From Hydrogenovibrio sp. UBA650 (GTDB lineage: Bacteria; Pseudomonadota; Gammaproteobacteria; Thiomicrospirales; Thiomicrospiraceae), in NCBI GenBank assembly GCA_002299245.1, contig DBOI01000119.1:1-6197 (forward strand): a stretch of 6,197 bases of DNA. The letters run 5' to 3'. The notes under the pieces were generated by a model that had not been told where the DNA came from, made no database searches, and saw only the letters and a list, made by a program, of their open reading frames with translations. The position numbers and the translations under genes are program-made. Shown piece by piece: positions 1 through 5,098 of this stretch; the first letter of the stretch is position 1, and each line of letters begins with the position of its first letter.

Positions 1-1361
1 AGCGATAAGAACAGAGCGCCGCCCACTTCTTTTGAAGCTTTGGTCACCAGCTGCCAGTGTTCAGCTGTAGTTGGATGGCGCTGGTGCTTACGTTCAAATG
101 CCTCTAGGTGCTTATGGGCATTTTCAATCATCACTATGGCTGCATCGACCATGGTACCTATGGCAATGGCGATACCACCCAGACTCATAATATTAGCGGT
201 GACGCCCATATACTCCAAAAAGATAAAGGCGCCAAGAATACCGAGCGGTAGAGAGATAATCGCAACCAGTGCCGAGCGCAGATGCAACAAGAACAGCAAA
301 GAAACTAAAGCTACAACCAACATCTCTTGGAGTAGCTTTTCATTTAAGGTGTCCACCGCGCGCTCAATCAGTCCGGCACGGTTATAAACCTCAACCAGCT
401 CGACTCCTGCTGGCAAACCAGATTTTAGAGTCTCAAGTTTGGCTTTAACTGCTTCAATGACTTGAAGCGCATTTTCGCCGGAACGCATAACGACAATGCC
501 GCCAACCACTTCACCTTCTCCATCCAGTTCAGCAATACCTCGGCGTGATTCAGCACCGAATTTAATATCGGCAATATCCTTTAAACGCAGCGGGGTCTGC
601 TGTTCAGAGTTAAGGCCAATATAAAGCTCTTCAAGCTCCTCTAAATCGGTAACATAACCCTTAACAGCGACCATATACTCCGCCTCAGCCTGTTCGATCA
701 CCGAGGCACCGACCTCTTTAGAGGCCTGTTGAATTGCCTTGGAAACCTGAGTTATCGATAAGTTGTAGGCTCGCAGTTTATTTGGGTTAACAACCACCTG
801 ATACTGGCGAACCATGCCACCAATCGAAGCCACTTCTGAAACACCGGGCACTGATTGCAACTCATACTTTAAAAACCAGTCCTGCAAGCTGCGCAACTGA
901 GCCAAGTCTTGCTGTTGTGTCTTATCGGCCAGAACATACTGGTAGACCCAACCCACACCGGAAGCATCTGGCCCCAATGTTGGTTGTGCTTCTGACGGCA
1001 GTGCTGAGGTAACTTGTGATAGGTATTCCAAAACACGCGATCTGGCCCAGTAAGGGTCAGTGCCATCATCAAACAGTACATAGACATAGGAATCGCCAAA
1101 AAAGGAGTAGCCGCGCACGGCTTTAGATTTAGGTACCGACATCATTAGGCTGGAAATCGGATAGGTCACCTGATCTTCTACCACTTGCGGTGTTTGCCCT
1201 GGGTATGGGGTTTTAATAATGACCTGTACATCGGACAGATCGGGAATCGCATCCAGCGGGGTATTCTGAAAAGAGACCCAGCCCCACAAGCCGATTGCCA
1301 AACTGATTAAGAGTACCAGTATGCGATTTTGAATGGAGGCAGTGATGATTTGATTAATCAT
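1..1361 (-). CDS. cusA: CusA/SilA-type heavy-metal RND efflux pump, N-terminal 453 residues (gene runs off the left edge)
   Basis: Inner-membrane proton-driven pump that exports Cu(I)/Ag(I) from the periplasm or cytosol through a CusCBA-type tripartite complex. I translated the minus strand from the ATG at 1361 and found no stop to base 1. Visible parts: TM1 at about residues 12-30; the heavy-metal RND signature DAIPDLSDVQVI (37-48); DGTDPYWARSRV (99-110); a periplasmic porter region to about 340; TM2-TM4 at about 343-413, ending in SLGGIAIAIGTMVDAAIVMI (393-412). Asp406 matches the proton-relay D405 of E. coli CusA, and Met392, Met404 and Met411 match its channel methionines M391, M403 and M410, which favours a Cu/Ag pump over a Zn/Co/Cd (CzcA) pump. 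The residue matching M271 is Ser272. About 590 residues, including the three-Met site, lie outside the window. The start is well supported: AGGAG overlaps the cusB stop codon, 6 bases before the ATG. Residue equivalences come from memory of the E. coli sequence. Confidence 0.95.
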   Translation of the reverse strand, partial: MINQIITASIQNRILVLLISLAIGLWGWVSFQNTPLDAIPDLSDVQVIIKTPYPGQTPQVVEDQVTYPISSLMMSVPKSKAVRGYSFFGDSYVYVLFDDGTDPYWARSRVLEYLSQVTSALPSEAQPTLGPDASGVGWVYQYVLADKTQQQDLAQLRSLQDWFLKYELQSVPGVSEVASIGGMVRQYQVVVNPNKLRAYNLSITQVSKAIQQASKEVGASVIEQAEAEYMVAVKGYVTDLEELEELYIGLNSEQQTPLRLKDIADIKFGAESRRGIAELDGEGEVVGGIVVMRSGENALQVIEAVKAKLETLKSGLPAGVELVEVYNRAGLIERAVDTLNEKLLQEMLVVALVSLLFLLHLRSALVAIISLPLGILGAFIFLEYMGVTANIMSLGGIAIAIGTMVDAAIVMIENAHKHLEAFERKHQRHPTTAEHWQLVTKASKEVGGALFLS

Positions 1362-1374
1362 AAAAGTCTCCTAG
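1362..1374 (-). promoter_or_regulatory. Ribosome binding site of cusA overlapping the cusB stop
   Basis: On the minus strand the cusB stop TAG runs directly into GAGACTTTT and then the cusA ATG. The AGGAG Shine-Dalgarno core therefore uses the last two bases of the stop codon and sits 6 bases before the start. This fixes the cusA start and implies co-transcription, probably with coupled translation of the adaptor and pump. Confidence 0.85.
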
Positions 1375-2711
1375 TGTGCATGACCAGAGTGGTCAATTTG
1401 ATCAAAGCCGCTTTCAGATTGTGACGGCTTGTTAGACGTGTCAACACTCATTAAGCGTCTGAGGTTTTCCTGAATCTGGCTTTCTGAATCAATCAGGAAT
1501 TGCCCCGAGACAACGATCTGTTCCCCTTCAGAGAGACCGGCCAGAATTTCTACCGCGCCTTTGGTCTGCATCCCAGTAACGACTTCAGAGACTTGGAAGC
1601 GTCCATCATCAAGCTGTTTAACCACGCGTTTGCGCAAGCCATCATCAATCAAAGCTTCCATAGGGATCGCCAGAGCATCTCGTTTTGGACCGCCGTAAAT
1701 CTCTATATCGGTCAACATATTGAGCTTTAGTTTTTCATCGCCATTCAGTAGTGGCAGGCGAACTCTCAGTGCTTGGGTATTGGTATCGGCATCGGGATAG
1801 ATATAGTCGATATGACTTTCCCAGCGCTGACCGGGATGGGCAACCGTGGTGATATTCACAGTTAAACCAGTCTCAATCCAATCTTGCTGCAACGGCAAGA
1901 CCTCTGCCTCAACCCAGACTTGAGACAAATCAGTAATGGTCATGAGTTCGGTTTCAGGTTTGATATACATGCCGTTTTGTACAACTAAATTAGATACCAC
2001 TCCATTTTGTTTTGCATAAACGGGGATTAATGTCAGAGGTTTTTTACGTTTTTCAATTGATCGAATGGTCTGCCTTTCTAAACCAAGTAAACGCAAACGC
2101 TCACGAGCAGAATCAATTAAGGAGCTGGCATTTTTTCCAAGACGTTTTCGATTTTCTGCTGCCAAAATCAGGTCCTGTTGTGCTGTGACAATTTCAGGCG
2201 CATAGAGCCGATAGAGTAACTGGCCTTTTTTGACTCTTTCACCATTACTGCGCACAGCCAAATCCTTAATCCAACCTGAAGACCAAGGGTGAACATGAGT
2301 GACCAAAGACTGATCCGCTACCACTCTGCCAAAGGTCGGGATATATTTCCACAAGGTTGTGCGCTGAACTTTTGTGGTTCGGATTGCTAAGCCTTGCTTA
2401 AGACCCTCTTGGCCGCCACCTGCCGAAATTTTTGGCGACTGCATATCATTCTCAAAGGCCTGTTTGACCAAATCCATACCACAGATTGGGCAGGTGCCTT
2501 CATGGTCACGAATAATTTGCGGGTGCATTGGGCAGACATATTTATAGCTCAGAGTCTGAGAGCCTGTTGCGGAATCGGCACTGGACTCATCAGCAGAGGC
2601 ATGCATATGCCCTGAGTGATCATGATCTTCTGCCACTACAGAAAAGGCAGAGGTAAATAATAGGCTAAATAGCGCAATAAACGACAGTTGTCGGGTAGTC
2701 AAAAAGGTCAT
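1371..2711 (-). CDS. cusB: CusB-type periplasmic adaptor (membrane fusion protein) with N-terminal heavy-metal-binding domain
   Basis: Periplasmic adaptor linking the CusA pump to an outer-membrane channel and passing Cu(I)/Ag(I) to the pump. 446 aa from the ATG at 2711. Signal peptide about 1-27 (hydrophobic core FIALFSLLF, probable cleavage after VVA). Then a His-rich stretch (EDHDHSGHMH, 28-37), then a heavy-metal-binding domain at about 56-84 with CPMHP (60-64) and CPICGMDL (74-81), so Cys60, Met62, His63, Cys74, Cys77 and Met79 can bind metal. The adaptor follows: lipoyl/barrel-sandwich halves around 133-175 and 228-262, an alpha-hairpin about 176-225, a beta-barrel about 263-345, and a membrane-proximal domain ending in GQFLIDSESQIQ, which parallels the E. 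coli CusB end. The tail is again His-rich (DHSGHAH, 440-446). The frame stays open to a TTG at 2723 and a GTG at 2720, but GGTG sits 6 bases before the ATG, so I prefer 2711. Nine bases separate it from cusA. Confidence 0.93.
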   Translation of the reverse strand: MTFLTTRQLSFIALFSLLFTSAFSVVAEDHDHSGHMHASADESSADSATGSQTLSYKYVCPMHPQIIRDHEGTCPICGMDLVKQAFENDMQSPKISAGGGQEGLKQGLAIRTTKVQRTTLWKYIPTFGRVVADQSLVTHVHPWSSGWIKDLAVRSNGERVKKGQLLYRLYAPEIVTAQQDLILAAENRKRLGKNASSLIDSARERLRLLGLERQTIRSIEKRKKPLTLIPVYAKQNGVVSNLVVQNGMYIKPETELMTITDLSQVWVEAEVLPLQQDWIETGLTVNITTVAHPGQRWESHIDYIYPDADTNTQALRVRLPLLNGDEKLKLNMLTDIEIYGGPKRDALAIPMEALIDDGLRKRVVKQLDDGRFQVSEVVTGMQTKGAVEILAGLSEGEQIVVSGQFLIDSESQIQENLRRLMSVDTSNKPSQSESGFDQIDHSGHAH

Positions 2712-2741
2712 AGCTTTCACCAAAACTTCAAAATTAAAATT

Positions 2742-2765
2742 GCTCTTTAAAAATTTAAAAAGAAC
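2742..2765 (-). other. Weak A/T-rich hairpin between the small metal-rich gene and cusB
   Basis: On the minus strand GTTCTTT (2765-2759) can pair with AAAGAGC (2748-2742), 7 pairs with one G-U, around a 10-base A/T loop, followed by a T-rich run. It lies in the 68-base gap between the small metal-rich gene and cusB. It could act as a weak attenuator or set the expression ratio of the two genes. The gap is so A/T-rich that chance pairing is quite possible, and I see no convincing separate promoter for cusB here. Confidence 0.25.
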
Positions 2766-2779
2766 TCGAAAAAGAAGGT

Positions 2780-3193
2780 TTAGCTAGCTTGTGGAGGGCG
2801 GTCTAAAGTTTGTAGAAAAGTTTGCGAAATGGCAGCTGTAAAAGCTGTTTTTAACGCCTGTTCAGAAAGAGAGGTTTGCAGCACATATTCAGAAAGAGTA
2901 GCCACTGGTGTATTCATTGAACAGCCCATATCGCACTGACACTCACTAAAGCCATGCATACAGGTTTCAACGGCAGAATGTGTCTCTGCCGGTTCACAAC
3001 AATCATGAGAAGCCATTTGCGGCATCGCATGATTCTGGTGGTCAGCACTGTGATCCATTGCCATCATATGGTGGTGCATCATCTGATGATGAGATTGAGA
3101 ACTAGGGGTTTTGGCTTCAGACACTGCTACACCCGCCCAGCTTGAGGAGAGCGATGCAAACAGAATAATAAATGCCATAAACAGATGTTTCAT
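2780..3193 (-). CDS. Small secreted His/Met/Cys-rich protein, CopL-like, probable copper-binding leader of the cus operon
   Basis: 137 aa. The signal peptide is about residues 1-20 (MKHLFMAFIILFASL core, probable cleavage after SWA), so it should act in the periplasm. The mature part opens with a His/Met block, HHQMMHHHMMAMDH (35-48), continues through DHQNHAMPQM (51-60), and then has a Cys cluster: DCC (64-66), C78, C85, C87, C91. The mature region holds 11 His, 10 Met and 6 Cys, the ligand set expected for Cu(I)/Ag(I). The C-terminal third (about 95-130) is ordinary, probably helical, and ends in DRPPQAS. Signal, His/Met block, Cys cluster and an RPP tail recall the CopL family of copper-resistance leader proteins, known upstream of copAB in Xanthomonas, but this is a likeness of layout from memory and not a search result. 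It precedes cusB by 68 bases on the same strand. It may buffer metal or take part in regulation. The ATG at 3193 has only a weak GGA upstream. Confidence 0.8.
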   Translation of the reverse strand: MKHLFMAFIILFASLSSSWAGVAVSEAKTPSSQSHHQMMHHHMMAMDHSADHQNHAMPQMASHDCCEPAETHSAVETCMHGFSECQCDMGCSMNTPVATLSEYVLQTSLSEQALKTAFTAAISQTFLQTLDRPPQAS

Positions 3194-3229
3194 AAATTCC
3201 GATTATAAAGATTAAAAAAGCCTAAGCAA
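3194..3229 (-). promoter_or_regulatory. Predicted sigma70-type promoter of the copper operon, very close to the start codon
   Basis: On the minus strand TTGCTT (3229-3224) and a perfect TATAAT (3207-3202) are separated by 16 bases. The -10 box ends only 8 bases before the ATG at 3193, so transcription from it would begin 1-3 bases before the start codon and give a nearly leaderless message, in line with the weak Shine-Dalgarno. I saw no recognisable CueR or CusR operator. A promoter further upstream, inside or beside the dyad at 3245-3286, is the alternative. Confidence 0.45.
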
Positions 3230-3244
3230 TTAAATAAATACAAG

Positions 3245-3286
3245 AGGTCTATTAACTGCTCTTATTAGCAGCAACTTATTAGACCT
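3245..3286 (-). terminator. Imperfect 42-base dyad downstream of mnmE: possible terminator or operator
   Basis: The outer arms AGGTCTA (minus strand, 3286-3280) and TAGACCT (3251-3245) pair perfectly over 7 bases. Inside, TAA/TTA can pair after an A-A mismatch, and CTGCT/AGCAG forms a 5-bp tip around the loop AATAAG, with a 4-base bulge on one side. The dyad begins 13 bases past the mnmE stop, which suits a terminator, but the bases after it (CTTGTATTTATTTAATT) are only loosely T-rich. As it also lies just upstream of the copper operon promoter, an operator role is possible. Confidence 0.45.
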
Positions 3287-3299
3287 TAAATTGAAGAAC

Positions 3300-4661
3300 T
3301 TATTTCCCAATACAGAAAGAGGTAAAGATACGACCGAGTAAATCGTCAGAAGAGAATCGGCCAGTGATTTCTGAGAGTGCTTCTTGAGCTAGACGCAGGT
3401 CTTCCGCCAAAAGCTCACCCGCAGCAAACTCTTCAAGTTGCTGTTTACCATTTTGCGTCCAGCTCAAAGCGGTTTGCAGGGCGTCTAGATGGCGTTTACG
3501 TGCCATAAACACTCCCTCTTCGGTCTGGGCATAACCCATTTCGGTTTTCAGGTGCTCTCTTAGCAGCTCTAAACCAAGCTTATGTTTTGCAGAGAGCCAG
3601 ATCACCGTCCGCCCAGACCCTGACTCGACTTCCAACATCGACTCATGGTCAATTAGATCAATTTTATTTCGCACTAATGTGACTGGAATATGCTCCGGTA
3701 GCTTATCGAGAATTATCTGATCTTCATCGTGGATATCTTCACCAGCTTGTAACATCACCAAAACGCGGTCGGCGTTGTCCAATGCAGCCCAAGCGCGTTC
3801 AATTCCAATCTGTTCAACTTGATCAGTGGCTTCACGCACCCCAGCGGTATCGAGTATATGCAACGGCATACCATCAATATTGATCTCTTCTTTGACAATA
3901 TCGCGAGTGGTGCCTGCGATATCGGTAACGATTGCTGTCTCTTTGCCTGAAAGCGCATTCAACAGGCTCGACTTACCGGCATTGGGGCGACCCAAGATCA
4001 CTACGGACATGCCTTCACGTAACAGGCTACCCTGTTTAGCCGATTCAAACACTCGATTGAGTCGATTAAGAATATCATCCAACTGCCCGGCGACTTTGCC
4101 ATCGGAAAGAAAATCAATTTCTTCCTCCGGGAAATCAATTGCGGCTTCAACATAGATACGCAGTTGAGTCAGCTCTTCAACCAACACATTTACTTCACGG
4201 GAGAAGTCTCCTTGTAAAGAACGCATCGCAGACTTAGCAGCCTGATCGGAGGAGGCTTCAATCAAATCGGCAATCGCTTCTGCTTGAGCCAAGTCCAATT
4301 TGTCATTCATAAAGGCTTGTTTGGAGAACTCACCCGGCTCGGCTAAACGCGCTCCAAGCTGCACCACTCGGTTTAATAACCATTGCAATACCACTGGGCC
4401 GCCGTGGCCTTGCAGCTCTAAGATATCCTCACCAGTAAATGAGTTGGGGTTAGTGAAAAACAGCGCAATACCCGTATCAAGCGTCTCGCCGTTTTCACCC
4501 AAGAAAGGACCATAATGCGCGTAACGTGGCTTGGGTGTTTTACCCAAAACCGCTTCTGCAATCGCAGCGGCCTTGTCGCCCGAAACGCGGACAATACCAA
4601 CCCCGCCACGCCCCGGCGCGGTCGCAATTGCAGCAATGGTGTCAATATTGTCAAATTCCAT
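3300..4661 (-). CDS. mnmE: tRNA-5-carboxymethylaminomethyl-2-thiouridine synthesis GTPase MnmE (TrmE)
   Basis: GTPase that, together with MnmG, adds the carboxymethylaminomethyl group at carbon 5 of the wobble uridine (U34) of several tRNAs, using a folate-derived carbon. 453 aa; E. coli MnmE is 454. The N-terminal tetrahydrofolate-binding/dimer domain is about 1-118 (PGRGGVGIVRVSG, 16-28). The helical domain is split around the G domain (about 119-215 and 380-453). G motifs: G1 GRPNAGKSS (224-232), G2 region TDIAGTTRD (246-254), G3 DTAG (271-274), G4 NKID (332-335) and G5 SAK (357-359). The conserved C-terminal CIGK (450-453) carries the Cys needed for modification. All key motifs are intact. 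The frame is open to a TTG at 4709, but that start would lie inside the upstream terminator and add 16 residues unlike the family. MEFDNIDTIAAIATAPGRGG from 4661 matches the normal N-terminus. No clear Shine-Dalgarno precedes this ATG. Confidence 0.97.
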   Translation of the reverse strand: MEFDNIDTIAAIATAPGRGGVGIVRVSGDKAAAIAEAVLGKTPKPRYAHYGPFLGENGETLDTGIALFFTNPNSFTGEDILELQGHGGPVVLQWLLNRVVQLGARLAEPGEFSKQAFMNDKLDLAQAEAIADLIEASSDQAAKSAMRSLQGDFSREVNVLVEELTQLRIYVEAAIDFPEEEIDFLSDGKVAGQLDDILNRLNRVFESAKQGSLLREGMSVVILGRPNAGKSSLLNALSGKETAIVTDIAGTTRDIVKEEINIDGMPLHILDTAGVREATDQVEQIGIERAWAALDNADRVLVMLQAGEDIHDEDQIILDKLPEHIPVTLVRNKIDLIDHESMLEVESGSGRTVIWLSAKHKLGLELLREHLKTEMGYAQTEEGVFMARKRHLDALQTALSWTQNGKQQLEEFAAGELLAEDLRLAQEALSEITGRFSSDDLLGRIFTSFCIGK

Positions 4662-4698
4662 AATCAGTATTCTATATTGATAAGCGTCTCTAAAACAA
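4662..4698 (-). promoter_or_regulatory. Possible mnmE promoter overlapping the upstream terminator tail
   Basis: On the minus strand TTGTTT (4698-4693) lies in the T-tract of the terminator, and TAGAAT (4674-4669) follows after 18 bases, 7 bases before the mnmE ATG. The -10 box matches the consensus at 5 of 6 positions but the -35 box is poor. A promoter is needed if the terminator is efficient; otherwise mnmE depends on readthrough from yidC. Such a transcript would have almost no leader. Confidence 0.28.
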
Positions 4699-4723
4699 AA
4701 AACGCCCAATTAAGGGCGCTTTT
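4692..4723 (-). terminator. Rho-independent terminator after the yidC / 113-aa gene unit
   Basis: On the minus strand AAAAGCGCCC (4723-4714), loop TTAATT and GGGCGTTTTT (4707-4698) form a 10-bp stem with one G-U pair and a five-pair GC core. The T-run TTTTTTGTTTT completes a classic intrinsic terminator. It starts 17 bases past the stop codon of the 113-aa gene and separates that gene from mnmE. Confidence 0.9.
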
Positions 4724-4740
4724 GAAGCAATCTAATCTGC

Positions 4741-5082
4741 TTAAACGACAATCTCGTAGCTTGTTGTTTTCATATCCGTAATCAGACCTTTCTCTTCATA
4801 GAAAGCCACTGTTTTATCCAGCTTTTTCTTAGAAGTGAATGTCATCTCTTCGGCTTCGCCGCTAACCTTGAATGAAAGAACATAAAGTGTACGAGTATTA
4901 CTCATCTCAGGCTTAGTTGATTCAGACGTGGCAGCCGCCGCTGCTGGAGCTGCGCCTTCTTCCAAAGGAATATAGCCATCTTTGGTCTTATAACAAATGG
5001 GTTGTGTACCGTCTGCAACCAAGTATTCTACTTTGCCGTACATTGGGTGATCTGAACCCAGTTTTTGATAAGTTAATTGCAT
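4741..5082 (-). CDS. Unrecognised 113-aa protein encoded between yidC and mnmE
   Basis: I do not recognise this protein. It has no signal peptide and no membrane segment, so it is probably cytoplasmic. It appears to have two parts: an N-terminal piece (about 1-43) with LGSDHPMYGKVEYLVADG (8-25) and one Cys (C30), and a C-terminal piece (about 60-113), TRTLYVLSFKVSGEAEEMTF and onward, predicted beta-beta-alpha-beta. An Ala-rich, low-complexity linker (GAAPAAAAATSES, 43-55) joins them. The gene is likely real: its AGAGG Shine-Dalgarno overlaps the yidC stop, 8 bases before the ATG, the gap to yidC is 11 bases, and a strong terminator follows its stop. It should therefore be made with YidC, and a role near membrane insertion or ribosomes can only be guessed from position. 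The E. coli yidC-mnmE interval, as I recall it, has no counterpart. Confidence 0.8.
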   Translation of the reverse strand: MQLTYQKLGSDHPMYGKVEYLVADGTQPICYKTKDGYIPLEEGAAPAAAAATSESTKPEMSNTRTLYVLSFKVSGEAEEMTFTSKKKLDKTVAFYEEKGLITDMKTTSYEIVV

Positions 5083-5098
5083 CTCAAATTCCTCTATT
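5083..5098 (-). promoter_or_regulatory. Ribosome binding site of the 113-aa gene overlapping the yidC stop
   Basis: Minus strand: the yidC stop TAG is followed at once by AGGAATTTGAG and the ATG, so AGAGG shares bases with the stop codon and lies 8 bases before the start. This supports the start at 5082 and translational coupling to yidC. Confidence 0.75.

Noticed and set aside
40..387. Plus-strand open frame of 115 codons opposite cusA
   Set aside because: It is antisense to the well-conserved CusA frame, has no convincing ribosome binding site, and its translation looks like no protein family.
2712..2723. Longer cusB start at TTG 2723 or GTG 2720
   Set aside because: Neither has a good Shine-Dalgarno, whereas GGTG stands 6 bases before the ATG at 2711. 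The four extra residues do not change the signal peptide, so this stays uncertain but unimportant.
3194..3299. CueR or CusR operator upstream of the copper genes
   Set aside because: I looked for a CueR-type dyad in a 19-20 bp spacer and for a TGACAANNTTGTCA-type CusR box and found neither.
3826..4155. Plus-strand open frame of 109 codons opposite the MnmE G domain
   Set aside because: It lies wholly inside the intact mnmE gene on the other strand and reads as a low-complexity Ser/Ile/Arg-rich shadow.
4662..4709. Longer mnmE start at the TTG at 4709
   Set aside because: It would begin inside the upstream terminator stem and add 16 residues absent from the family; the ATG at 4661 gives the standard N-terminus.
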